From Fallopia convolvulus (taxonomy: Eukaryota; Streptophyta; Magnoliopsida; Caryophyllales; Polygonaceae), in contig OZ024728.1 of NCBI GenBank assembly GCA_964016875.1, positions 8,792,272-8,856,271 of the forward strand: 64,000 nucleotides of DNA, in the 5' to 3' direction. The notes under the pieces are model-generated. The model made no database searches. It was not told where the DNA came from and saw only the letters and a list, made by a program, of their open reading frames with translations. The position numbers were made by a program, and so were the translations under genes. Below, piece by piece: positions 19,750 to 30,028 of this stretch (the first letter of the stretch is position 1; every line of letters starts with the position of its first letter).

Positions 19750-21020
19750 CATCCTCAACGACTCCAGTTGCTTTTACACAGGATCCGTCCGCCATGTATA
19801 GCCTCATATTGATAGGTTCCAGCGGTCCCATGTTAGCCTTGGTCCAGATAGAGAGTGGTAATAAACTAGCACTGGCATCTAGATCACATAGAGCTTTAAA
19901 ACGGTGAGTTCCAATACCAATTGAAATTGCAAACTTACCTGGATCACCGAGTTTTTCAGGGAGCTTTATGGTATGGACCTCATTATGCAGCTCTGAGATT
20001 GATCGCTTTCTAGATAAGATATCCTTCAAGAATTTAGTATAAGCAGGCATTTCATTCAAAGCCTCAGCGAAAGGAATGGAAAGATTCAAGCCTTGAAGCA
20101 ACTTAACAAAGCGCTTAAACTTACCTTCCGTCAAGTCCTTGGGTTTCTTAGAAGGGAAAGGAAGTTCTTTAGATGGAGATTGAATGGAAAGAGAAGGATT
20201 AGAAGACTTACCTGGCGAAGGGTGGTCGAGCTCGACCCTTGGAGGGTCGATCACCTCTTCTTCTTCGTTAATAGACTCCTCAGGAACGACCCTTGAGGGG
20301 GTCGTGCGTGACGCTAAAGGGGTCCTGCACGACCCTAAGGGGGTCTTGCACGACCCTACGGGGGTCTTGCACGACCCTAAGGGGGTCTTGCACGACCCTA
20401 AGGGGGTCGGTCCTGAGGCTTGTTCCTCCTCTTTGTGCTTGGTTGGCTTGGGCAACGCCTTGCCACTCCTTAGGTGCATGGCTCGGACTTCACCATTGCT
20501 TGCTTGGCCTCTAGGATTCTCTTCGGGGCGGCCCGGGAGTTGTCCATGAGGTCTCGGGATCTGAGTAGCTAGTTGTCCAAGTTGGGAATCGACATTCTTT
20601 CTCCATGAATCAAATTCTCCCAACCTTGCATGAACACCTTTCATCTGGGTGGTAAGCTCAGCTCGTACTCCATTGACTTCGGTTCGAACTTCATTGATCC
20701 CGTTCTGAACTCTGTTGATCTCGGCTCGGACGCCATTAATTCCTTCTTGCAACCCTTGAACCCATGATGGTGGCTCTTGATAGCTCGGAGGACGGTAGGG
20801 AGGGGGACGTTTCTCTTGTTGGGGTTGCTTGTAATGGTCATAATTGGAATTGCCCCATGATGGTTGAGCATTGTTCCTCCCTGCATAATTGTTTTGGTTC
20901 CTATAGGAACCTCTCATGTAGTTCGCCTCTTCATAAGCCTCAACGGCTCTCACTTGCTGCAAGTTAGTACAATTGGAAGTAGTATGGGCGGAAGACCCGC
21001 ATTCTTGACAAGATGAAGAA
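19750..21020 (-). pseudogene. Athila-2 gag C-terminus, linker and protease start
   Basis: In one frame: a zinc knuckle CQECGSSAHTTSNC (CX2CX4HX4C), VRAVEAYEEANYMRG, a heptad coiled-coil stretch, a linker with repeats of GSCKTPL, then the pre-protease region (LLQGLNLSIPFAEAL, LPEKLGDPGKFAISIGIG) and KALCDLDASASLLP. The protease active site in this lineage reads DLGAS; here Gly is replaced by Asp. Homology ends after RLYMADGSCVKATGVVEDVP. The frame differs from upstream gag, with a break about 21020. The open frame then runs into foreign sequence down to 19304. Confidence 0.87.
20224..20418 (-). repeat. Array of 21-bp units with GGTCNTGCACGACC dyads in the gag-protease linker
   Basis: On the plus strand a pair starts at 20224/20245 (GGTCGAGCTCGACC and a half-dyad). 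A second array starts at 20300, 20321, 20342, 20363, 20384 and 20405, all 21 bp apart. Several members read GGTCTTGCACGACC. On the coding strand the unit encodes GSCKTPL. Confidence 0.95.
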
Positions 21021-21993
21021 GATTTAAAGTAACTTGCTTTTTCAGACGATTGATCTCATCTTGCATGAATTGGAACTTCACATCCCGATCAACCACCTCG
21101 GATAGTGGTTCATACAACTTCCTCTCTGTGGGCTTAGATTGTTGGGTTCCATACATGGCATCATAGTTGGTTAGCTTATACAATAACGCACATGCCTCAT
21201 TTGGAGTCATCTCAATGAACCCACAATCAGTGTGAAGGTTAATGCGATCCTTGGTAGCCGCATTAATGCCTTGAAAGAAAATTTCTTGGAGTACATAGGG
21301 AGGTTGCCCATGAGTAGGGCATTGGCGTAGAAGCTCTTGAAATCGTTCCCATGTCTCCACAAGCGTCTCGTTGGGAAGTTGATGGTAGGAGGTGATGCGC
21401 TTCCTAAGCTCCGTTGTTTTCGCCGGTGGAAAGAACTTGGTCATGAATAAATCATGCAATTCTTTCCACGATGTAATAGACCTCGGTGGCAGACTCTCTA
21501 ACCAACTTAAAGCTTTTCCTGCAAGAGACCACTTAAACGCCTTCAAGAGAACATATTCAAATGAGACACGGTTAGCAACAACAGTGTCACATAAATTAGT
21601 AAAGTTCTTAATATGCTCCATTGGGCATTCAGTGGGTTTCCCCTCAAATTGAGAACGCTTGATTAAGGATATGAAGTAAGATTTAATCTCAAAAGTGCGG
21701 TCGATCTCCGGGAGTACTATCGCCGATTCAAGCACCCTCAGTTCTGGGTGCATGTATTGCTTGGCATTCCTTGGGATAGCGTTCAGTTGCTCCTGGAATC
21801 GCTGCGCATTGGCGGCCTGAGTATCTCGGTCCGCTTGCAAACGTTGCATCTGAGTGCGGAGTTCCTCCATTTGTTGAGCAAGAGTCTCAGCGTCGCCCAT
21901 TGCTCGTTGTTCTCTCAAACGTCTATGGAAGGACCTCTCAGGTTCGCTGTAGTAGTCAATCTCAAGAGTTCTCCGGGAAGAACAAGATGGCAT
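21021..21993 (-). CDS. Athila-2 gag capsid region
   Basis: Open frame from MPSCSSRRTLEIDYYSEPER. It has a coiled-coil segment (LAQQMEELRTQMQRLQADRD) and the retrotransposon gag core (EFEGKPTECP-like GKPTECPMEHIKNF, LKAFKWSLAGKALSWLESLPP, LHDLFMTKFFPPAKTTELRKRI, ETWERFQELLRQCPTHG). The protein would form the virus-like particle that packages RNA. The frame changes close to the zinc knuckle (about 21020), so gag and the knuckle are no longer joined. Its closest relative in the window is Athila-3 gag. Confidence 0.9.
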
Positions 21994-22095
21994 ATACTGC
22001 GAACAAAAACAAAGAAAACAAAATTAAATAAAAACAAAAGGGTAAGGGCTAGTCCCAAACCCCAAATATCAACTAAACTAGGCACTATTGCTCAT

Positions 22096-22113
22096 TCCCC
22101 GGCAACGGCGCCA
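22096..22113 (-). promoter_or_regulatory. Primer binding site of Athila-2 (tRNA-Asp)
   Basis: On the minus strand, TGGCGCCGTTGCCGGGGA follows the LTR after three bases. It is complementary to the 3' end of plant tRNA-Asp(GUC) over 18 bases with no mismatch that I can see. Confidence 0.93.
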
Positions 22114-22258
22114 ATTTGTTGAAGGGTTTCTTGAACAAATAAATTTATATCAAGACCCCGCTGAGTATAGCGGATTCAGGTTCGTCCACGGGAATGAGAA
22201 TAGTGCTACAGATTAGTTGATAAACTACGAAAAGCAAGAGAACAAACAAAGGGCTAAG

Positions 22259-22293
22259 GGTCGAACACGACCTTATGGGGTCGAGATCGAGTC
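22259..22293 (-). repeat. Dyad pair in the Athila-2 LTR, 21-bp spacing
   Basis: GGTCGAACACGACC at 22259 and the degenerate GGTCGAGATCGAGT at 22280. Confidence 0.9.
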
Positions 22294-22994
22294 AACTTAA
22301 TGGGTTTTAATCAAATATAAAAAAGGCAATCCTAGGGATAGGACTACCACAACAACAATCACACATGCTTTCAATGAGAATTCACAACTATCATGCAATC
22401 TAGATCATAGAAAAGTTAACTGTCGCAAACAATTCAAGTTATTCAATCAACTGTCGCAAATTAAACAACTTTCTATCTATCTTTCAACCTAGGAATATCA
22501 GCTGTCGCAAATAATCCTATTAGATCTAATCAAGCAATCAACCTTACACTTTCGCTTTTGAGTTAATTGCAAGATATATGCCTTAACTTTCGCAAAGGAT
22601 TTAAGCACAAGATAGATAGATATGATCTTCAAGCATTCAAGCCATGAATTCAAGTTTAGACATGCATGATTGTGTTGGGTTTTCACCCAACCCTAGAATC
22701 TAAGAAGACTACTCATTCATGGCAAGAATAGAAGAAGACATGATCCTAAAAACAAACCGAAAATTCAAATAAAAACAAAGAGGTCTTATAAATTTCTCCA
22801 ACTTGTCCTCCAAGTCTTCCTCTCAATCCACTTAAAAATGCCCAAAAGCCAAAAACTAGAACTCCCTCCCCCCCCCCCAACTAGAAGGTCTAGCCCCCCT
22901 TTTATAGAGAAAAAGGAGCCATACACTAGGAAACAAGATAAAACTACTTCCTAAAATAAAAGATATAAAACTACTTCCTCGATCGACCTAAATG

Positions 22995-23101
22995 GGTCGT
23001 GCACGACCCCCCAAGGGTCGGTCCTGAGAGCATGTATCTTGGCTGGGTCTAGCACGACCTTGATAGGGTCGTGCACGACCCTCATAGGGTCGTGCCTGAG
23101 A
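22995..23101 (-). repeat. Dyad cluster in the Athila-2 LTR
   Basis: GGTCGTGCACGACC at 22995, GGTCGGTCCTGAGA at 23016, GGTCTAGCACGACC at 23046, GGTCGTGCACGACC at 23067 and GGTCGTGCCTGAG at 23088. Within each run the spacing is 21 bp. Confidence 0.93.
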
Positions 23102-23464
23102 GCTCACAATTCTGGTTGGGTCGTGCTTGAGTAAAACTTGCGTAGAAGATTCGTTACAACTCCGTTTGACTCGATTCTTTTTCCTATGTTCTTGTAACGA
23201 AATTCTCTATCTCTTTCTAAGCTCAAACTTGATCTTAAATGAATTTACTTGAGCACTTAATCTCCATCTTCTCTTGCAATGCTCCAAACTCTTCTTTCAA
23301 GCTCCAAAACTCTTATAAAAAGACACAAAATACGCGTAGTTTTCGAATCTCAAAGAAATACGAAAACTATGGCAAAAAGACTCAAAAACCTAAAACTCTA
23401 ACACAAAAACCAACCAAATCTAATCTAACTAGACACAAAAAACCTACCTAAAAAGCGGATATCA

Positions 23465-24157
23465 GATCTCTCAAATAAAGAGAGATCCATAGCGAAGAAC
23501 ACCCAACGCCATATTCGAAGCTGAATCGAAGCAGAAAGAACCAAGATCCAAGCTTTAATAGAAACTAGGGGATCAAGAACAGCACTCGAATTAACCCTAG
23601 ATCCCTCAAATAAAGAGGAATCCAAAGTAGAGCATCCCACGATCCAGACCAGAAACAAAGCTACAACCATCATCAAAGAAGAAGCAACACCAACATCGAA
23701 GAAGTAAGATGGGAGCCGAGGCAGCTCCCATTGAACATCAAACCGATCCAGAAAAGGAGGAAAAAAGGCAGCTAAATTCGCAGATCCAGAAAAGATCTTC
23801 AAGATACTCGACGAAATTTGAGACCACCCCTCAAAATTCACACAGGTAAAGATGAAAATTTGATTTGGGTAAAGGGTAATAGTAAGATTCAGGATTTGCA
23901 CCAACCCAGATCCAAAACTAAGATCCGGACGAAGCAACTCACACGAATCATCACCAAAGGGGTACAACCAAGGTTTGGAATTGTAGATGACATTCAAAAC
24001 AAATGTAATCCACAACTCAAAAGGGAAAATTATGAACAAAGGGGCGGATTTACAAAAGGATCCATGGAAATAGAGGGACTCAATTGAGAAAGGGAGGCGG
24101 AAGAAACCCTAGTTCAAGAGCCAAAGAAAAGGGAGCATTTTTTCTTTTTACCACCCG
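23465..24157 (-). other. 5' terminal segment of the LINE upstream of Athila-2
   Basis: About 690 bp between the Athila-2 LTR and the right target-site duplication. On the minus strand it is pyrimidine-rich, leader-like, and open from 24039 to 23425, but the translation (many W, F, V and L) matches no LINE ORF1 that I know. I treat it as 5' untranslated or degenerate ORF1 sequence. Confidence 0.5.
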
Positions 24158-24172
24158 TAGGAAGCGCATTTT
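24158..24172. repeat. Target-site duplication of the LINE, right copy
   Basis: TAGGAAGCGCATTTT, identical to 13629-13643. It directly follows the transposase codons for SQFQ on the minus strand. Confidence 0.93.
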
Positions 24173-25208
24173 GAAATTGGGACAAGTGGTACTTAACTTT
24201 TCCATATGGGAACATGTAGCCGAGCTTTTCTGGGTAACCTTTATCGACGAGATAATACCTTCCTACATTTACATATGAAAAATGATGTTACCTTTAGTGC
24301 AAATGTTAGAAGTTCACCATAAACATATTTTTGTAAGGTTTTGAATGAGGTACTCGGTGGCGGATGAGGGAAGTTCATTGTGGGTGTTGTAAGAGCGTGT
24401 TCAAAAACTCGGGCATCATGAGCACTCCCTTCCCATCCAGCGGATACGAATGTGAAGAACATGTTGAAGTCGCAAACCGCCATGATGTTCCTTGAGCAAA
24501 CCTGTTTCCGATTCCGATAAGGCATATGGTCAGCTCGGGGTATGCAAGCTGTAACATGGGTCCCATCTATGCACCCAATTGCACCCTGTAATCATACATT
24601 TACATTTATGTTTATACTTCAAACTAATAAAGTGCCTATTATTACAACCTTCGAATTATAATGAATCATACCTTGAAAAGAGTGTAACGATTGTCATTCA
24701 CCACCTTATCGGGAATTTTTGCGAACTCCGGATCACGGGGCTGTAGTAGACGTCTGGCGAGTCCCTCGAACCCTTGCCTCCTACCAGTGATGGCGTCTTT
24801 GACATCATGCAATGCACAACTATTTGTGTCACCGGAACGCTGGAACCTCTCACATACCGCTTTGTTAGACACCCCCACTGAAATCTTATAGAGTAGAATG
24901 ACAACGTTCTCCATGACAGACATATGCTTTGAAGGTCGGAGACCATGCTTGTATTGTAGGTCATCACACAACTTCCGAAGCACATGCTTCTCCATTCGAA
25001 AAGCATTAATGCATCTAACCTCGGACTCAGATTCCATTATCTCTCTCATCCATAGGTACCCCATCAATGGTGAAGTGTAGCATGGTGTCTTGTGCATATA
25101 TTTGAGGTAGTACCCCAATAAGAGACAACACTGCCTTTTCATAAACAAAAACCACACAATCATTATCTTCGGACGCCGAGTAAGCTGCCTAACTGGTGCA
25201 CGAGGCAT
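24173..25208 (-). pseudogene. PIF/Harbinger transposase, N-terminal exons
   Basis: Exon 1 (25208-24672) holds the helical N-terminus: FRMEKHVLRKLCDDL, ENVVILLYKISVGVSNKAVCERFQ, and ends TLFK|GTATG. The acceptor TTACAG|GGTGC opens exon 2 (24585-24354) with GAIGCIDGTHV (first catalytic Asp), YRNRKQVCSRNIMAVCDF, and WEGSAHDARVF (second Asp). An intron 24353-24263 (GTACCT to TGTAG) leads to exon 3 with YYLVDKGYP and SQFQ, where the LINE interrupts it. The Glu of the DDE triad lies in the part at 13294-13643. Before the insertion all three catalytic residues were therefore present. The transposase would cut and paste the element; PIF types need ORF1 as a partner. Confidence 0.9.
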
Positions 25209-25520
25209 GCTTCTTGCTCTGTAAAACAGCTACATGTACAGAAGAATGCAATCATTTAGATAGATCAAAAGTAATCCATAGTCAAACCTCAAAACACAAT
25301 GACAAACGCAACCTGGTTGTAAAACAGCTACTATAAAATAAGCATTGTCAATCCCAAACAAATCCAAATCAAGTTCTGAAATTGGCATCCGAAAAACAGC
25401 TACAATCCATCAATCCTCAAGCAATCACAGACAAACTAGCAATCCTCAAACAATCACCATAAAATAAGCATACAGTATGACATAAAACACAAGCATGATG
25501 TACACCATTAACATCCCAAC
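25209..25520 (-). other. Spacer between the two Harbinger genes
   Basis: About 310 bp. It contains repeated short words (AAAACAGCTAC three times, AATCCTCAAACAATCAC-like twice) and no reading frame. It serves as the 3' end of ORF1 and the leader of the transposase gene. Confidence 0.5.
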
Positions 25521-26631
25521 TCAATCGGTCTTCTTCGACCCTTCGTCTTTTGTAAACTTGTACCGTAGCCAAGCGATCCTTGCATCATTTGTCTTCAATG
25601 TCAGAAAGAGGCGGTGGGTGTTCTCATTGTTCAACTGATCCACGGTATAACACCATAGACCACCGTACTCTTCAATCAGGCCGACCGTGACCATCCCTTC
25701 AAGAACCTCCATTGCTTCATCCAGATTGAAAACCCGGTTTGTGCCCTGCATTTCCTTACCCTTTAACTCCCCCTCCAAGAGGGTCATAAACCAATCACCC
25801 TGTTGTGCAGTAACAACCAACTGATCCTGGAAGAAGGCAGTCCCGGTTTGTTTCTTTCTGCGCTTAGGCACTCGTTGGCTAGTACCGCCGATGGGTTGAT
25901 GTAGAGATGGAGAGTTGGTATCTGGCTGAGAAGCACTACCTAGGTCGGGTGTGTCAATGAGGTCCCGAAGCAGATCATCCTCATCCAAGTTGTCATCCAT
26001 TCCCAGCAGGTCCTCAAAACCTCTTCCTCTAGAAACACCAGATTGTGAAACCGACTTTTGGGACTCTTCAGTTGCTAGGGGTCCATTGAGGCTGCAACAG
26101 TATGTTGGCCCGACGCACATATGTTGCCGAAGACGCAATCCCAAAGATCACTCAACTTCGGGTCGGGACGCTTATGTCGGAACCTTTTATACTCTGCTTT
26201 TTTCTGTCAATTATGCAAGACTACTATAAATAACTAGGCAAGCCTCCAAAAATATGAAACAACACGTTTATTAAAAAACACCCTATTAAGCTTTCCCTTA
26301 CTTTTCACTCCCACCAATCAGGATCCATTGTAATTGTTCCATCTGCCGGGTTCCATCCTACCCCGATTTTTGTGTACCGTAAGCCAACCCAAAGTTTCCA
26401 AATCTTTTTGATGTAGTCAAACTTGTTCTTCGCAGTATCTTTATCAATCTTCCTGGCCCCCTCGTTGCTAAACTTCTCAACAATCTCAACCCATTGAAAG
26501 TGAGTGTCCTTCCCATTTTGCTTGTGATGTTGTAGACAAATTGACATTAGTGCTTTCGCCTCTTCATCACTCCAAGCAACACCCTTCCCATCAATGCCCT
26601 TTCCCTTCACTTTCGTATTTCACTCGGACAT
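25521..26631 (-). pseudogene. PIF/Harbinger ORF1: Myb/SANT-like DNA-binding protein (degenerate)
   Basis: Exon 1 (26631-26302) starts MSE, meets an in-frame TGA (26620-26622), and goes on KGKGIDGKGVAWSDEEAKAL, FQWVEIVEKFSNEGARK and NKFDYIKKIWKLWVGL, the trihelix/Myb-SANT-like domain of PIF ORF1, ending DPDWWE and a second TGA before GTAAGG. A 98-bp intron ends TTGACAG at 26204. Exon 2 reads EYKRFRHKRPDPKLSDLWD, then shifts frame about 26085 into an acidic region (DLLGMDDNLDEDDLLRDL) and a C-terminal part ending at 25521. Both stops could have arisen from CGA by C-to-T change, as in methylated transposons. The protein would bind the element ends and help transposase enter the nucleus; this copy is not functional. 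Confidence 0.83.
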
Positions 26632-27165
26632 TGTTCCTTCTTCCTTTCCAAGCACACATATTACGTAAAACCACACACCAACAAACTCATATATTCCCAA
26701 GCCAATAATGAGCAATTAACAACACAAGCCTAAACGAGAAGGCAATCACTTAATTCGGTCAAGTATATGCATATGAAGGGGAAAAAAGCACATTCATCAA
26801 CCAAACTACATTCGAATTTCATATTTTTTGGATTTCATTTAATAATGTTCAACAATCATGCACAAGCTCGACCTAATTGGATGTCACTACAACACAACTC
26901 TCAATTTGTCACAAGCTCGACCTAATTTCAAATTTTTATGACCACTCAAATAATCAATCATTGGATGTCACAAGCTCGACCTAGCTACAACTTCTATATT
27001 TAAGATGAATCAAATGCTCCAAAATGGCATCATGAATTTAGCTCGAACAACAACTCTCAATTCATAAACTTAAATTTTTTGAAGGGTCTTTCACTTACCG
27101 TAGTGTGAGCTTCGACCTTGATATCTCTGCCTTCAACAGAATCAACCGCTTCCTCGAACTCTGGT
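26632..27165 (-). other. Upstream region of the Harbinger ORF1 gene with a dispersed CAAGCTCGACCTA word
   Basis: AT-rich, without a gene. CAAGCTCGACCTA occurs at 26863, 26912 and 26971 within otherwise different sequence. Such subterminal words are common transposase or ORF1 binding sites in class II elements; that role here is inference. Confidence 0.5.
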
Positions 27166-27254
27166 GGCGCCTACCCTCGCTCAGCTCGACCTCCGGCGGT
27201 GCCTACCCTAGCTCGGCTCGACCTCCGGCGGCGCCTACCCTAGCTTGGCTCGAC
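27166..27254. repeat. 32-bp tandem repeat, about 2.8 copies
   Basis: The unit begins GGCGCCTACCCTAGCTCGGC and contains GCTCGACCTCC. Copies start at 27166, 27198 and 27230 with few differences. It lies in the subterminal part of the Harbinger element and shares the GCTCGACCT word with the dispersed repeats at 26863-26983. Confidence 0.9.
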
Positions 27255-27583
27255 CTCATCTTTGATGCAAAGTAATGGCGACCTTGAGGTTGATGGGATC
27301 TGGAAGTGGAAAGTGGAAACCCTTCAAACTTGTGAGCGTGTTCAATTTCGAGGGTTGGGGTCACGTGAGCTGCACATGAGGGAAATTGAGGGGTATTATT
27401 TTTTGGTTCATTGGGGGAAATTTTGTCATTTCGGGTATCCTTTTTGCAATTCAGCTACTATGTTGTCAAACACTTTTTTATCCATTCCGCTCATAAATAC
27501 AGTTTCAGTTTCTATCAATAATCCAGCTACCAGCTCCAACTTCAGCTAGATTCCAGCTCCAACTAGGTGTGCCAAGCGAAGCC

Positions 27584-30019
27584 TAAAATAGTGTTGACGG
27601 TTGTGACGAAATGTGTTGCAAAAATATTGATATCTTTTAAGAATAACGTTTACAATATGGATGTCTCATTGCCTGGTGTACTATGGCTTCCTTAGTTTAG
27701 AGTAGATTTTGTTTTTGGTCCAATTACTAAAATTTTTGGACTGTGAAGGTGTTTAGGATATTTTCACTTTGTAATTAAATATGCTCCTATTCTACTTTGT
27801 AAAATTGCATTAAGTAAATAAAATTATTTTGTTGAAATTTTAGATCTAAGAGTTTAGGGTGATATAATTAGTTTACAAGAAATATAAATCACCGATATAA
27901 GAATTAGAGCTTGGCTAGAATGGTATGGAGCAAGGGCGCAAGGCTAGTGGTCGGGTGGAATTGTGCACCTCCGTGCATTTTGCAAACACGCGAAGGACAA
28001 CATTGACAAATATAACAGGCTTAGATCGGGGTCTCCTTGCAAAACATGCATGTTGCAAGTCACCCCCGTGAATATTGAAAACATACGGAGGCGATCAGAA
28101 CCGAACTAAAATATATAGAGGTAGGGTTGCTCCGTTGGATTTGGCGCTTGATCTCGTTCCTAATAAAGAATTTTTTTTATATAACTTTTTAGTATTCAAA
28201 GATAAAAATTTATGTGACCATTGCCAATGTTTGCTAATTTGACCATTGAGTAATTGCCTAATTTGGATCCTCATTCTGGATCAGGATGATTTTTCATAAA
28301 TACTGAGAAAAGAACAACCAAGGGCTGAACATGCACCACTTTAGACCCCTCTTGTGTAAAACCACCATTTTTTTCGTTGGAGATATTACCGCTAATGACC
28401 TCGAATTTTACCTTTCGAAGTCATCCAAGGCAACAAAACAAATAAAAATAAACTTCATATATTGTAAAAATGCTCAAAAATGTCATTCAACAAATACATA
28501 AGTATGTGAAGTAAATAGAAATCTCGGATTGGTCCTTGCAAGCCAAGGATCTCAACACTATAAACAACTTGCGGAAACTTGTATAAGTCTTGAATACTAA
28601 AAAGTTCGAACAACACAACAACACTCCTAGTCTTCTCAACTTAAATCTAAGCTCCCGATGTGCCGCCCCGAGAAATACGGTTGACACCAGCCGACCATGC
28701 AAAGGACAAAATGTGGTTGGTTTAGTCTTGTGATAGACTAAGCAATTGTGATTTTAAAAAGGGTTCCTTGTGATTGTATGTAGCCACCAACATCAAACTC
28801 CGGATGAAAGTCGGTCAGTGTTCTACTAACTAAAGTACACTCACTAAACTCAAGACATGTAGTGAAAAGACAGGACGCCACAACAGTGTGGTTCCTCGAT
28901 GGTTTAGGTGATTTGTTAGGAACTTTTATTATTCACACAAAGTTTTAAAAAGCCTTAGTCGACAAATTGGATCCACAAATCAACCTCACCGATTACGTGT
29001 TGTCCAAATTTAAATTGGAAAGAGGAACTTCCTTGGTCGGGAGCCAGAGCAATTTTCCAAGTTGAAGTCACCAAATTGAACACATTTTAATATGTGCATC
29101 GTGCACTTATCTTATTTTAATTCCAAAACTTTACAATTAAAGTCGAGGCGCAATGATAACTATTCTTGGGATTTGAATAAGGCACTATCTAGGTGCAACC
29201 CCCTCATACACGGATGAGGCAGCAAGTTCATGACCAACATTAGGGTTTAGGGTCATCCTAATGCAATGTTATAAATAAATGTGACTATCGAAACTCCATC
29301 CCTAATTCTACGCTACGTTCACAACTAGTGTCTTTGAGACAACATACACAATGGTCACGACAAGGCTACAAACATCGAGACCTAAGTCCATACTAGCGCA
29401 ACTTAATAATAACACTAACTACGATAATAATAAGGTCATTAATACTAGGAACTTAAAATAACAACCTAATCCATTTTTAATTTCACACAATTGTTCGCAA
29501 CAAACAAAACATTATGATTCAAATCATTTTCATGCAACAAAACTTATGCAAAAATGAACCAAACCACTTGCCTTCTTCTTGTAGGCGAATGAACGGACGA
29601 TCATATGAACGAACGAGTTCCTGTTTCACAAACATGCAAATGATCTACATCAACGGAATTGAATAAGTTTACAATTCTGAATAAACTTATAAATCACATT
29701 AATAATATATTCTTTATTAATATGAAAGGTTATAAGATTTCTTAAGACATTATAACTTGTTAATATTTTCTTATAAAACCTCACTTTAAGTCATGAATCA
29801 TATTTAAAATACATTTATCATATATACTTATAAGCCTTTATAAAATAGAATGAATTTAGTTCTCCTTATTAATATACTGAAAAACATGTCATGAAAACTT
29901 ATCCAAGTTTTCATATCATCACTTTAAATTCTCCTTCTTTAAATATCAAATTAATATTATTATTTTATTTAAACTAATTTTTATTTCAACCTTATATCAA
30001 AATAGAAATTTCATTATTA
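27584..30019. other. AT-rich intergenic sequence, no gene seen
   Basis: No open frame longer than about 70 codons with protein-like composition. Probably decayed repeats. The segment 27255-27583 before it is the right end of the Harbinger element. Confidence 0.55.
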
Positions 30020-30028
30020 TTGTTATTA

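Larger units (their letters stand above)
19750..23464 (-). mobile_element. Athila-2, 3'-truncated LTR retrotransposon nested in the LINE
   Basis: From the right it has a 1.35-kb 5' LTR, a tRNA-Asp primer site, gag with zinc knuckle and the first half of the protease. Homology to Athila elements stops after GVVEDVP (about 19750), where unrelated sequence, taken to be the LINE, begins. There is no RT, integrase or 3' LTR, so the element lost its 3' three-quarters after insertion or was inserted incompletely. It carries its own dyad variant, GGTCGTGCACGACC. Confidence 0.9.
22117..23464 (-). repeat. Athila-2 5' LTR
   Basis: On the plus strand it starts TGTTGAAGGGTTTC next to the primer site and ends GCGGATATCA at 23464. 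A TATA-like CTATAAAAG lies on the minus strand about 22905, next to a C11 run at about 22869. Dyads sit at 22259/22280 (21 bp), 22995/23016 (21 bp) and 23046/23067/23088 (21 bp each). Length about 1348 bp. Confidence 0.88.
13644..24157 (-). mobile_element. L1-type LINE with a nested Athila fragment
   Basis: The element runs from a minus-strand 5' end at 24157 to a short A tail at 13644. It is flanked by a 15-bp duplication and carries endonuclease, reverse transcriptase and RNase H regions in the order typical of plant L1 elements. Without the nested Athila-2 (19750-23464) its length is about 6.8 kb, so it is near full length. ORF2 carries several breaks. No ORF1 could be recognised. Confidence 0.88.
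13276..27583 (-). mobile_element. Autonomous-type PIF/Harbinger DNA transposon, split by later insertions
   Basis: Two genes in the same direction define it: a DDE transposase (25208 to 13294, interrupted by the LINE) and a Myb/SANT-like ORF1 (26631-25521). This two-gene layout is characteristic of PIF/Harbinger. The left end is lost where the Tat LTR abuts, 18 bases after the transposase stop. The right end may be about 27583, where GGCTTCGCTTGGCACACC (read on the minus strand) is followed by TAA, the usual PIF target. The exact end is inference because the partner terminus is missing. Confidence 0.83.

Noticed and set aside
22869..22880. C run near the Athila-2 TATA-like box, and the C/A run at 5733
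   Set aside because: Homopolymers of this kind are common and length-unstable; no function inferred.
23425..24039. 204-codon minus-strand open frame
   Set aside because: It crosses the Athila-2 LTR border at 23464, so it cannot be an ancestral gene as it stands.
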